A DNA stretch of 64,000 nucleotides, from the NCBI GenBank assembly GCA_963817855.1, contig CAWFQA010000001.1, positions 186,001 through 250,000 on the forward strand, in the 5' to 3' direction. The notes under the pieces are model-generated. The model saw only the letters and a program-made list of their open reading frames with translations, had not been told where the DNA came from and did not search any database. This DNA comes from JAKAAZ01 sp963817855. Lineage in GTDB: Bacteria; Acidobacteriota; Terriglobia; Terriglobales; Acidobacteriaceae. Shown here one piece after another: positions 53,019-62,800 of this stretch (the stretch's first letter is position 1; each line of letters begins with the position of its first letter). Both the position numbers and the translations under genes were made by a program.

Positions 53019-53518
53019 TCGTCATCCTCATCGTCGTCTTCGAGTGCGTTTTCAATTAGCTCCTGCAGGCTATCGACGGTGTTCACCATGGCGCGATACT
53101 CCCGGTACCACTCCGTCTGCGTCTCATGCACAAACAGTATCCCCTGGTGCGCGAACGCCAGCTCAAGGTGGCCGACCTTGCCAATTTGAAGGAATAGCCG
53201 ATTCAGCTTATCCATCTCCGGGGCCGGCGCTTCTGTGCTCGACATGTCCTGCAGTTCGCTGGACAGCAGCTCCAGCGTGGTGCGGTCGACGGAGTCCTCG
53301 CCGATGCATACCAGCGGCGCGCCCGCGGTCTTCGCCATTTCTACAAAGTCCTTCCAGCTCTCCTTGGCGATTGTGGCGTTGTCGGCCGTCATTTCCGGGT
53401 CGCTCCACCACACGCGCGGAGTGTCCTCCGGAATCAATGCAGGAAAATGTCGCATGCCATGGCCTTCAATAAAGGCGATCATGTCATCTTTCAGCGAAGT
53501 CAGGTTGTTGGAATCCAT
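53015..53518 (-). CDS. Small acidic protein, function unknown, coupled to recJ
   Basis: A 167-residue soluble protein ending in an acidic tail (ENALEDDDEDDE). The middle, with PLVCIGEDSVDRTTLELLSSEL and GKVGHLELAFAHQGILFVHETQ, looks like an alpha/beta fold; no catalytic motif is evident. Its frame runs on upstream to 54133, but that part mirrors the ferredoxin gene on the other strand, so I start at ATG 53518 (an ATG at 53527 is also possible). Its stop overlaps the recJ start. I do not recognise the family. Confidence 0.72.
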   Translation of the reverse strand: MDSNNLTSLKDDMIAFIEGHGMRHFPALIPEDTPRVWWSDPEMTADNATIAKESWKDFVEMAKTAGAPLVCIGEDSVDRTTLELLSSELQDMSSTEAPAPEMDKLNRLFLQIGKVGHLELAFAHQGILFVHETQTEWYREYRAMVNTVDSLQELIENALEDDDEDDE

Positions 53519-53704
53519 CTTTTCCATCCTAGACCAGTTTTCCCGCAGCGATAGACTGCCGGCCGACAGAATATGCACCCGTTCTTGACGGAATTGGATG
53601 CGAGTGCTTGGGTTCGGTCCGTCTACATCTGCCGCAAAGTGGGTCTGGCGTTGCGAACCTTTATGATGAAAGATAACGACTGAATTTTTCGGGAGCGAGA
53701 TTTC

Positions 53705-54064
53705 TTGGCAAAGTATCAGCGGCACGTATTTGTCTGCATCAACCAGCGCGAACCCGGCAGCGCGCGCCCCAGCTGTAATGCCAACGGCAAATCGCAATTG
53801 CAGGCGCGGTTCAAGCAGGCTGTGGATGTTGCCGGCCTGAAGGGGACCGTCCGCGTTAATAAGGCTGGCTGCCTGGACCAGTGCGAACATGGGCCAACCG
53901 TGGTCGTCTATCCGGAAGCCGTTTGGTATGGGCATGTCTCTGAATCCGATGTAGATGAAATTGTCGCCTCGCATCTGGTGGCGGGGCGTCCTGTAGAACG
54001 ACTGTTGCTTGCCGAAGGCTGCATCAACACCGGAGGCTGCGAGCATCGGCCCGTGAAAACCTGA
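53705..54064 (+). CDS. Thioredoxin-like [2Fe-2S] ferredoxin-domain protein
   Basis: A 119-residue protein of the thioredoxin-like ferredoxin family (as in NuoE C-terminus and Aquifex Fd4). Candidate cluster Cys are C11 (VFVCINQ), C24 (RPSCNAN), and the GCLDQCEHGP pair, the hallmark. A C-terminal extra CINTGGCEHRP adds two Cys. It has a TTG start behind GGGAGCGAG. The role is electron transfer, partner unknown; it is divergent from the acidic-protein gene and upstream of the DUF507 pair. Confidence 0.88.
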   Translation: MAKYQRHVFVCINQREPGSARPSCNANGKSQLQARFKQAVDVAGLKGTVRVNKAGCLDQCEHGPTVVVYPEAVWYGHVSESDVDEIVASHLVAGRPVERLLLAEGCINTGGCEHRPVKT

Positions 54065-54120
54065 AAACAATTGCGGGTGGCGTCTCGAGCCGCTCGCTGT
54101 GCTATATTCCGAGGGGAACA

Positions 54121-54399
54121 ATGAATTTCTCAAGAGATTATGTTGGATATTTAGGCCGGCGCACCATCAAGCATCTGATCGATGTCAAGATGATCCAGAC
54201 CGAGAAAGTTGAGGTCTTGAATGCCCGCGTACAGGCTGCCCTGATTGATGAATTGATGCTGGAGGATCGCATCAACGACGAGGTTCGTCTGATCCTCGAG
54301 GCTTATCAGGAAGAAATGCGCCGCACCGGCGCCAGCTACCAGGAAATGTTCAAGAAAATCAAGCAGGAACTCGCCCGCAAATACAAGGCGGTGCTATGA
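54121..54399 (+). CDS. DUF507 family protein, first of a pair
   Basis: A 92-residue helical, strongly charged protein. DYVGYLGRRTIKHLID and NDEVRLILEAYQEEM match DUF507, a family of unknown function. GAGGGGAAC precedes the ATG. Its stop overlaps the next gene as ATGA, so the two paralogues are coupled and may form a heterodimer. Confidence 0.82.
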   Translation: MNFSRDYVGYLGRRTIKHLIDVKMIQTEKVEVLNARVQAALIDELMLEDRINDEVRLILEAYQEEMRRTGASYQEMFKKIKQELARKYKAVL

Positions 54400-54671
54400 G
54401 AGTTTCCCACGACAAGCTCAACAAGCTGGCCCACGTGATCGCCGATACGCTGGCGGAAACCGACGAGTGCGAATTCCACGAAGACCGCAATACCATTCGC
54501 CAGGAATCGCGCAAGATGCTGGAAAAGCTGTTTGCCGAAGAGATGAAAATCGATCAGGCCGCGCGCCTGAAGGTCTCCTCCCACAAGAAAAATATTCCTG
54601 AAGGCAGCCAGGAGTGGGAAATCCTCTACCGCAAGTATTACCAGGAAGAAGTAAAGAAGCTCGGGCTATAG
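54396..54671 (+). CDS. DUF507 family protein, second of a pair
   Basis: A 91-residue paralogue of the preceding gene, opening MRVSHDKLNKLAHVIADTL and ending EILYRKYYQEEVKKLGL. It starts at the ATGA overlap. Similar length, the same helical, charged character and a shared layout suggest duplication. Two tandem DUF507 genes are, as I recall, common in Acidobacteriota and Deltaproteobacteria. Confidence 0.82.
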   Translation: MRVSHDKLNKLAHVIADTLAETDECEFHEDRNTIRQESRKMLEKLFAEEMKIDQAARLKVSSHKKNIPEGSQEWEILYRKYYQEEVKKLGL

Positions 54672-54751
54672 TCGTTTCACCCGCTGGCGGCACCTAGCCT
54701 TTGACTTCCCGTCATTCGAATCGGATAGAATCCTCTCTCCGGAGGTCTTCC

Positions 54752-55144
54752 ATGAGCGATCCAGTGGAAGGCATGATCAATATGCCGACCCATTCTTCTG
54801 TCGATGAAACCATCACCCATCTCCAATCGATGCTCCAGGAAAAAGGCGTCCAGATCTTCGCGCTGATTGATCACAGCGGAGAGGCGAAACGCGCCGGTAT
54901 CGAGATGCGTCCCACTAAGCTTCTGATTTTCGGCAATCCCAAAGCCGGAACACCATTGATGCTGGCGGCGCCAAGCATCGCGATCGATCTCCCAATGAAA
55001 TTGCTGGTGTGGGAAGATGCCAGCGGACAAGTCCGGATCTCCTACAACACGCCGGAGTATCTGCAGAAGCGACATGCGTTGCCGCAGGACTTAGCCGCCG
55101 CGCTGGGCGCTGTAGAAGCGCTGGCGAAGAGCGCAGCGAAATAA
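54752..55144 (+). CDS. DUF302 domain protein
   Basis: A 130-residue protein with the DUF302 core: THSSVDETITHLQSMLQEKGVQIFALIDHSGEA, then PTKLLIFGNPKAGTPLMLAAPS and LPMKLLVWEDASGQVRISYN. The domain forms a ligand-binding alpha/beta fold whose function is not known. The ATG at 54752 has a GGAGG site; the longer frame to 54701 does not. It converges on the GH3 gene. Confidence 0.85.
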   Translation: MSDPVEGMINMPTHSSVDETITHLQSMLQEKGVQIFALIDHSGEAKRAGIEMRPTKLLIFGNPKAGTPLMLAAPSIAIDLPMKLLVWEDASGQVRISYNTPEYLQKRHALPQDLAAALGAVEALAKSAAK

Positions 55145-55146
55145 TT

Positions 55147-55179
55147 CCAACCCCCTATCTGTTGTGGAAAGCGGGTTGG
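55147..55179. terminator. Hairpin between convergent DUF302 and GH3 genes
   Basis: CCAACCC (55147-55153) pairs perfectly with GGGTTGG (55173-55179), two bases after the DUF302 stop and 15 before the GH3 stop. It lacks a T-run in the plus direction; on the minus strand it is followed by AATTATTT. Confidence 0.35.
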
Positions 55180-55194
55180 TCATGCCGTAATCCG

Positions 55195-57719
55195 CTACTG
55201 CACAGTGAAGGCTTGTTGTAGCGGAACATTCTCCGACGAATCCCCGACGTATACAACAAATTTTCCCGGATCCTCTTTCCAAGCGTGGGTTGTCGTGTCC
55301 CAGTAGGCTAGCGAGCGCTTGTCCAGCGTGACGGTGACGTGGTGTACTTCTCCGGGCTGCAGCATGACTCGCGAAAATCCCTTCAGCTCCATTTGTGGAC
55401 GCTTCACCGTCGCGGATGGATCGCCGACATATACCTGCGCGACCTCCGCACCCGCGAGCTGGCCGATATTTTTCACGTCGAACCCAACCTCAATCGGTCC
55501 ATTCGAAGAAGCTGATTGAGGCGACACCGAAAGATTGCTGAACGCGAAATTGGTGTATGACAGGCCAAATCCAAAAGGAAACAGTGGCTTCACCGCGTCG
55601 GTTTCGTAGTAGCGATACCCGACAAAAACTCCCTCGCTATATTTGATGTCGCGCGTGCCGGGCAGCTCGTAATACGTTTTGTAGGTCGGATTATCTTCAA
55701 TCCGCTTCTCCCAACTGATCGGCAGTTTGCCCGACGGATTCACGTCTCCGAATAAAAGCTTCACCAGCGCCGTTCCGGCCTCCTGTCCCCCGTACCAGGT
55801 CTGCAGCAGCGCAGGTGTGCGGTCGATCCAGTCCTGCGTGGCCACGCTGCCACCCGCTGTCAACACCACAACTGTTTTAGGATTGGCTGCGGTTACCTCC
55901 TGGATCAACTCTTCCTGCCCGAAGGGAAGCTGATAGGTGCGATCCCGCCCCTCCGACTCTGTCGCGGGACTAAAGCCCACCGACAGCACCACCGCGTCCG
56001 CCATTTTCGCCAGGCGGATCGCTGCTGGATCGACGAGTTTGTCCTGCGCGATGATGCCGAGCGATGGAGTATTGGTCGGTCTTCCCGGAAAATAATTGAA
56101 CTGCACCAAGACGGGTTTCTCGGCCTCCATCGTCACATTTGCCGACTGGACCGAGCCGCCTTCGCCCTGAACTTCAGAGAAAAGATTCTTGCCATTGATC
56201 AAAATCTCATCATGGTCTCCGCGCTGGTCTTCCGCCACGACGGTATAAACTCCCGAACTTTGCGGAATGAAATATGCATGCCATTCCACGCGACGCGGTG
56301 TCTTTGTCTGCTGGCTCAACCAGGAACTGGCCACATGATCCACAGTTTCATCCACGGTGGAAAACAGCCTTTCGTTGGCCGACAAAATGTATTCATCCCG
56401 CTTCAGGCCGGTATGCTGGCACGCAGCATCAGTACACCACTTAGTGTTCTTGAAGACATCTTCGGGTTTTACCACACCGGAATTCCAAAGCACATTTACA
56501 TCGGGATGCAGGCCATTGCTCAACCCGGCCATAAAACTCACCGGCGCAAACGCCGTCACTTCAGAGCTGCCCCCGCCGCCGGGCACCGCCGGATAGGCGT
56601 CCGGACCCAGGCACCGCCAGACGTGTGGATTTTCTGGCGATCCAGCGGCAACAGGTGATTCTGATTCTTCAGCAGAACGGCACCCTCTTCCGCCGACTGC
56701 AGCGCAATTGCATCGCCGTGCTGGTTATAAAGAGACATGCCGGGATCAAGCTGATCGCGATCCAGAAATCCAAACTGCATGGCGGTGCGAATGATCCGCC
56801 GAACCTTCTGATCGACCGTGGCCACCGTGACCTGGCCGCTCTTGATCGCCGGCAGCAACGTTGCAGTTGTCATGTACTGGGCGTCCGGCATTTCCAGGTC
56901 AAGCCCGCCATTCGCGTCCGCAATTCCCTCATGCGCAGCACCCCAGTCCGACATCAGGATTCCGCGAAACCCCCACTCCTTGCGCAGCACTTGGATATTC
57001 AGATACGCATTTTGCGTGGCATGTTCGCCGTTGATCAGATTGTAGGAATCCATGACGGCGCCAACGTGACCCTGCTTCACCGCAGCTTCAAACGCTGGCA
57101 GATAAATCTCATGCAGCGTGCGTTCGTCGATTACGGAGTTCGACCGCTGCCGATCATATTCGGAATTGTTGGCGTCGAAATGCTTCACCGTGGCGCTGAC
57201 GCCCTGGCTCTGAACGCCGTCAATATAGTTGGCTGCAATTTGTCCCGCCAGGAACGGGTCTTCTCCAAAATATTCGAAGTTGCGTCCATTCATGGGCTCG
57301 CGATAGATGTTCACGCCCGGTCCCAGCAGAAAATTCACACCGCGCGCCCGCGCATCCTGGCCCAGGCCGACGCCTACTTTTTCCGCCAGCGAACGGTCCC
57401 AACTGGCCGCCAATCCAATGCCCGCCGCATATGCGGTCGAGGGTCCCCAGGTACGCACTCCTACCGGGCCGTCCGACATTTTCAGCCGCGGAAATCCAAT
57501 GCTCGGTTCGCTGCGAATGTACATGTTGTCTTCGCCGCCGATTAGCGCGATCTTCTGCTCCAGCGTCAGCTTCTGCACCATCGCATCCACCTTTTGCTCC
57601 ATCGCGGGTGTAATGGGTTGCGGGCCTAGATTGTTGGACAGTTGCGCTGAGGCAGGAACGGTACCCAGCAGAAGAAAACCGGAAAACAGCAGCACAATTT
57701 CACTGAAAACTCTTCGCAT
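55195..57719 (-). pseudogene. GH3 beta-glucosidase-like enzyme, frame broken
   Basis: Two frames together encode about 840 residues: signal peptide (FSEIVLLFSGFLLLGTVPASAQ), GH3 barrel with nucleophile Asp in LMSDWGAAHEG and KHFDANNSEYDR, the second domain with a PA14-type insertion (EWHAYFIPQSSGVYTVVAED) and a fibronectin-III-like tail. The N-terminal frame stops making sense at DRQKIHT (about 56622) and the other resumes at GPDAYPAVPGG (about 56605). Two one-base insertions within about 12 bases would restore HTLAVLGPDAYP. The enzyme would hydrolyse beta-linked oligosaccharides in the periplasm. Error or pseudogene cannot be told. Confidence 0.85.
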
Positions 57720-58094
57720 GTTTGTGGAGCCCAATTCTTTTTCCGCTGATTTATTTGGTCTGGAAGGATGCCAAGAAGAAATTATTGGCCTATCGACTTG
57801 CGATAGCAAGCGCGACCTGCAAATTTCAGATGGCATTATGCAAGTCTGGTGCAAGACAGCTTCGCGTATTCCAGCCGCCGATGCGAATTGAAATACTTCA
57901 AAGTGACAATTGAGTGACATTGTGCATGCGGCTGAATCCGTATGATGGCACAGGATCGTCTCCGGATTGGCAGTGATGGATAGCGATCTGCACCTTTCCG
58001 GATGCGCGTAGCCTCACTCTTCGCGACGTGCCGCTACGTGTCGCTCCCCCGAATGATCCTTCAGCAGTTCAGCTCTGCACGAAAGGAAAATTCC
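57720..58094. other. Intergenic region between divergent GH3 and propeller genes
   Basis: No gene is evident. CTATCG-ACTTG-CGATAG at about 57791 is a short palindrome that might be an operator. TATGAT near 57940 is a possible -10 for the propeller gene. Confidence 0.3.
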
Positions 58095-59228
58095 GTGAAA
58101 AACATTCGAATGATCAAGGCTTCACATACGTCCACTCGCATCCTCGCCAATCGCAGGGCCGCTCTCGTCACGGCACTTGGTATCGGCGCAATGCTGATAT
58201 TCGCCGCCGCCGCATTGTCCGCCCAGAACAGCGATGATACTCAGCCCTTCCTCCCCAATCCAGTTCGCAGCGTTTCCACAGTTCCCGCAAATGGGGATGT
58301 GAATCCCTACGGTGTCGCATTTGTGCCGGCTAACCTGACCATTGGACTGCTTCATCCCGGAGACATCCTGGTTTCCAACTTCAACAACAGCAAAAACCTG
58401 CAGGGAACGGGAACCACCATTGTTCGTGTGCCCGCCAAAGGCAAGCCAACGCTGTTCTTTCAAGGGCCGCCCAATATCGGGCTCTCAACCGCATTGCATG
58501 TTCTTAAGTCCGGTGTTGTCCTGGTAGGTAATTTCCCCTCCAGCGACGGGACCTGCGCAACCGCTCGTTCAGGATCCATTCTTGTTATCAGCCCATGGGG
58601 CAAACTGCTTGGCCGTATCGCGAACAAGTACATTGATGGTCCATGGGACTCCGCCATCATTGACAATGGAAGCAGCGCGAAACTTTTTGTTGCAAATGGA
58701 TTAAGCGGCACCGTCACCCGTTTGGACCTTTCGTGGACCAGCGCGAAGGTCGTGCAGAAAGGCGTCCAGATCGGTTCGGGCTACGCGCACCAATGTGACC
58801 CGGTTACGTTCGTGGATGCCCCAACCGGTCTTGTCTACAATCCCAAAACTGGCGATCTCTACGTTGCCTCCACGGCGGACAATAAAGTCTTTGCCCTCCA
58901 TGACGCCGCGACCACAGACAAAGATCAGGGAACGGGCCGCGTGCTCTACGAAGACAATACCCACCTGCATGGTCCGCTGGGAATGACCATGGCGCCAAAT
59001 GGTCATTTAGTGGTCAGCAGTAACGATGCGATCAATTCTGACCCGGCGCACCCCAGCGAACTTGTCGAATTTACCCTGGGAGGCCACTTCGTCAAGCAAC
59101 TCTCCGTAGATCCGGCGCAGGGCGGTTCGTTTGGCTTGAATGTCCAGACTGTCAACTACGTTGCCACATTCGCTGCGGTCGACGACAACGCCAGTGTGCT
59201 GCTGATTTGGACTCTGCCGCAACAGTAA
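58095..59228 (+). CDS. Secreted beta-propeller (NHL-like) protein
   Basis: A 377-residue exported protein. After a basic start comes a hydrophobic segment (LVTALGIGAMLIFAAAALSAQ). The rest has repeated blade-like strands such as NPYGVAFVPAN, GDILVSNFNNSKN, GSILVISPWGKLLGRI and GDLYVASTADNKVFAL, as in six-bladed NHL/SMP-30 propellers. No catalytic residues can be pointed out, so a binding role is as likely as an enzymatic one. The GTG at 58095 follows AAGGAAA; the frame is open to 58002 without a site. Confidence 0.72.
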   Translation: MKNIRMIKASHTSTRILANRRAALVTALGIGAMLIFAAAALSAQNSDDTQPFLPNPVRSVSTVPANGDVNPYGVAFVPANLTIGLLHPGDILVSNFNNSKNLQGTGTTIVRVPAKGKPTLFFQGPPNIGLSTALHVLKSGVVLVGNFPSSDGTCATARSGSILVISPWGKLLGRIANKYIDGPWDSAIIDNGSSAKLFVANGLSGTVTRLDLSWTSAKVVQKGVQIGSGYAHQCDPVTFVDAPTGLVYNPKTGDLYVASTADNKVFALHDAATTDKDQGTGRVLYEDNTHLHGPLGMTMAPNGHLVVSSNDAINSDPAHPSELVEFTLGGHFVKQLSVDPAQGGSFGLNVQTVNYVATFAAVDDNASVLLIWTLPQQ

Positions 59229-59258
59229 GAACGGTCACCTGATCTGTTGCATTCAACC

Positions 59259-59297
59259 CCTCGACAGCGCGCGGCGTTTCCCGCCTGCCTGTCGAGG
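59259..59297 (+). terminator. Hairpin downstream of the propeller gene
   Basis: CCTCGACAG (59259-59267) pairs perfectly with CTGTCGAGG (59289-59297), 30 bases after the stop. No T-run follows, so it may stabilise the 3' end rather than terminate. Confidence 0.4.
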
Positions 59298-59355
59298 AAT
59301 GGCCAACGTATCTCTCCATCGAGCGATGCGCAGTGCAGTTCTGTCCTAACTCCGG

Positions 59356-59384
59356 TTGTGACCGCTCACGCAGTTCGTTATAGT
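59356..59384 (+). promoter_or_regulatory. Promoter of tRNA-Glu
   Basis: TTGTGA (59356-59361) and TATAGT (59379-59384) are 17 bases apart. The start point would be near 59391, 7 bases before the tRNA. Confidence 0.75.
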
Positions 59385-59397
59385 GAGAAGGGCACAG

Positions 59398-59472
59398 GGC
59401 GCTATCGTCTAGGGGTTAGGACGTGAGATTCTCAATCTTAAAACACGGGTTCGATTCCCGTTAGCGCTACCA
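59398..59472 (+). tRNA. tRNA-Glu (CTC)
   Basis: A full cloverleaf: acceptor GGCGCTA with TAGCGCT (first pair G-U), D-stem GTCT/GGAC, anticodon stem TGAGA/TCTTA around TTCTCAA (anticodon CTC), T-arm ACGGG-TTCGATT-CCCGT, discriminator A and encoded CCA. A GAG-reading Glu tRNA. Confidence 0.96.
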
Positions 59473-59485
59473 ACTATCTTCCGCT

Positions 59486-59516
59486 AAAGCCCGCTATCTC
59501 AGCGGGTTTTGCTTTT
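59486..59516 (+). terminator. Intrinsic terminator of tRNA-Glu
   Basis: AAAGCCCGCT pairs with AGCGGGTTTT (with one G-U) around ATCTC, then GCTTTTT. A standard terminator 14 bases after the tRNA. Confidence 0.85.
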
Positions 59517-59813
59517 TGCCGCAAAGGCCGCTGACGCTCTCTAACCCGTCATAGCGGTAAATCTGTGGCACAACCTGTGGCACGTGCGATCTGGCCGCTT
59601 AGAACTGCAGAAGCATATAGCTCGACGGAGGCTGAAAACGTGCCCGTCAGTGTTCGTTGGATTTGCCCCTGACCGAATCTAAGAGCATCTAGACAGGCTT
59701 CCGCAACAGTGTCTGTTTTCATTTGCCTATCCCCAGCAGGTCGGGCTACACTCCTTGAGATTTCAGCAGAGCATTGCACGTTCTCAAACCAAATAGTCGT
59801 GAGGTAGCCTCGC
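59517..59813. other. Intergenic region with a short direct repeat
   Basis: TGTGGCAC occurs at 59564-59571 and again at 59576-59583. The minus strand has an open frame of 57 codons from an ATG near 59720 to 59549, but its product resembles nothing I know and composition is unconvincing. The rest is the promoter side of receptor 3. Confidence 0.3.
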
Positions 59814-62800
59814 GTGAGAAAATTCTACCCGTCGGTCACAGTATTCCTCTCGATCGTCTCTTTGGTTGCGGGGCTTTCGGCCCAATCGAGCCAAGGCAGG
59901 GTTACAGGGTTCGTCACAGATATGAGCGGGGCCGTCATTAGTGGCGCCCGCATTACTATCACCGACACCGCAACAGGCGTGAGCCGCGTCCTTTCTTCCT
60001 CAAAATCCGGAGAGTACATTGCTCCGGACCTTGAGCCTGGCCCCTACTCGGTCCAGGTAGAAGCGAAGGGGTTCAATTCACTGGTGCGCACCGGTCTGGA
60101 ATTGGAGGTTGGTCGCGACATTCGCGTCGACGCCAAACTGCAGCCCGGATCGGTCGCCACAACGGTCACCGTCACCGGAGCGGCGCCCGTCATCGACACC
60201 ACAAACGACGTTCTTGGCACCACTTTCTCCACCACCGCGATCAATGAGCTTCCTCTGCAGGGCCGGGACTTCCAGAACATAGTAACGTTGCAGCCGGGGA
60301 TCCAGCGCACGCCGGGAGGCGGATTTCTCACCATTACCGCCAATGGAAATCGCGCGACCGACAATAACTTCCTCGTGGACGGTGTCGATGACAACGATGC
60401 ATTCTACGGAGAGACCGTACTCAACGAGCCCGGAGTGACAGGCACGCCGGCGACTCACCTTCCGATCGATGCCATCCAGCAATTCAATGTCCAGTCCAGT
60501 CCGCAAGCGGACTATGGCGATAAGCCCGGCGCGATTATCAATCTCGGCATTAAATCGGGAACAAATCAATTCCACGGCAGCGCCTATTACTTCAACCGGA
60601 GCAGCGCATATGACGCCCGTAACTATTACAATCCGGTCGGCCAGCCCTTCTCGGCTCTTAGGCTGAATCAGTTTGGCGCCTCCGCCGGCGGACCGATTCT
60701 GAAGGACAGGCTATTCATCTTTGCAAACTATGAAGGCGTTCGGGATGTAGTAGGGAATCCGCTGACGTTGAATACGCCGATCACAACATTGACCTCTGAG
60801 GACCAAAACCCGGAGGATAATCTCGCTGTGGCCATGCAGCAGTGCGCTGCCACATGCAGCCAAATCAGCGGGAACCTGGTGCAATACTTCCTGCCGAATC
60901 CAGGATTTACGGCGAGCTCCATCGACCCAACTCTCGTCTTCACCGACTTCAATAATCAAAACCGCGAAGATAACGGAATCACCAAAGTCGACTTCCATGC
61001 ATCGGCAAGGAATAGCTTTAATGGCACCTATTTTATCGGCGACAGCGACCAGGTGGAAGAAGACTCCGTATATACAAACCAGCGCTGGCTCACGGTCGCC
61101 AATACGCGCGCGCAATTGGTGGGTGGATCCTGGCTCTTCTTAGGCAGCACGCGATTTACAAACCAGTTGCACCTTGGCTACAACAGATTGTCGCAACGGC
61201 TCTTCCAGGGCGACCATACCGTGAACCCCACCAGCTACGGCATCAACACCGGTGTGACCAACCCACTTGATTTCGGCATGCCGGAGATCCGGATTGCCGG
61301 TTTTGTAAATCACACGCTTGGAGGCAATCTCGATTATCCGTTACTGACCACACCAAACCAGACGTGGATTGTCAGCGATAACGCAAACTATCTCGTCGGC
61401 AAGCATACTTTGCGGTTCGGCGGGGAGTATCGAGTGGGCGGCAGCGATTACACCCGCGACGATTATGGACCTGGGGAAGTGCAATTCAGCGACCTGCCCA
61501 GCTTTACGACAGGTGATGCGCGACGCGGGTACGCATGGATTGGAGACAGTCGCCGTCTGGTTTCGCAGAAAACGTTCGGCTTGTATCTCCAGGATAACTG
61601 GAGAGCGACCGATAAGCTGATCGTCAGTATGGGTGTTCGATACGATGTCAGCTTTCCTATCACTGAACAACACGACCTGCTGGGCAACTTTGATGCCAAT
61701 CTTGGGCTTGTGCAGGTCGGCAAGCAGATCAGCCGCCCCTATAACACCGACTGGAACAATATAGCTCCCCGTTTCTCGGTTATTTACGACCTGTACGGCA
61801 ACGGACGAACCATTCTTCGCGCAGGTGGCGGAGTTATCTCTGAAGTTCCCCATCTATCAGTATTTGTAGGACAGAGCGGCGCGGAAGCGGAGGGTCTAGG
61901 AGTGATTCCCACTGGTGCGGCTGGAGTCACCCCGGGCGGTGGTACCATCCGCGCCAGTTTCCTTCAACTCAGCGGAAGTACTATCACCACGAACTGGCAG
62001 GCGGGTGGCCCGGTTTTTGGCAATCTGGATCCCAGCGCCCTAAGCTGTTCCCCGGACCAGCCATGCCCCATCCTTGGCGTCGATCGAAATATTCGCGTGC
62101 CGTATGTCTATAACTGGAATGCAAACATCGAGCAGGTTCTGTGGAAGAACACAGGACTCACTCTCGCCTATGTCGGAAACAAAGGAAATAAGCTTTACAG
62201 CATTCGCGACATCAATCAGAACATCTATGCGAACGACACTGCGGGCGACGAGCAGTCAGGGCGTCCGTTCTTCGACAAGTTTCCCTATCTCAGCTATATC
62301 GATATGCTGCAAAACCTGGATTTTTCCATCTATCACAGCTTGCAGGCGACTTTGAAGCAGCAAGCGACCAGGGGATTGTTCTTCGTGGCCGGCTATACCT
62401 GGGCGCGCTCCATAGACAATGGCAGCAGCAATAGAAGCGCAAGCGTCCAGAACAGCTATGACCTGGCGGCCGAGCGCGGCAACTCTGATTTCGACATTCG
62501 CAATCGCTTTACCCTGGCCGTTACTTATGAGCCGATCAGCAAGCCCGGCTTCGCGCAACTACTCTCGAAATGGCGGTTCAATGGTATTTTTACGGCCCAG
62601 GGCGGAGAACCGGTAAACTTCTATGACGACGGCGACGACATCAGTGGCACCGGCGAGCTGAATGACCGCTGGAACCTGCATGGCGACGCGGCCAACATTC
62701 ACTGGAATCGCCACCATGGCCTGCCCTGGTATGAGTTCAATTCAGACTATCCAGGCACAATCAACACGACTTGTGAAAACTTTGCGTCCTACGATCAGCT

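Noticed and set aside
53519..54133. Long minus-strand extension upstream of the acidic-protein gene
   Set aside because: It covers the ferredoxin gene in antisense and has no family resemblance; the ferredoxin with its GCLDQC motif is the real gene here.
59549..59722. 57-codon minus-strand ORF between tRNA-Glu and receptor 3
   Set aside because: It has a weak ribosome-like site, but the product resembles nothing recognisable, and the region is the promoter side of receptor 3. It was not called as a gene.
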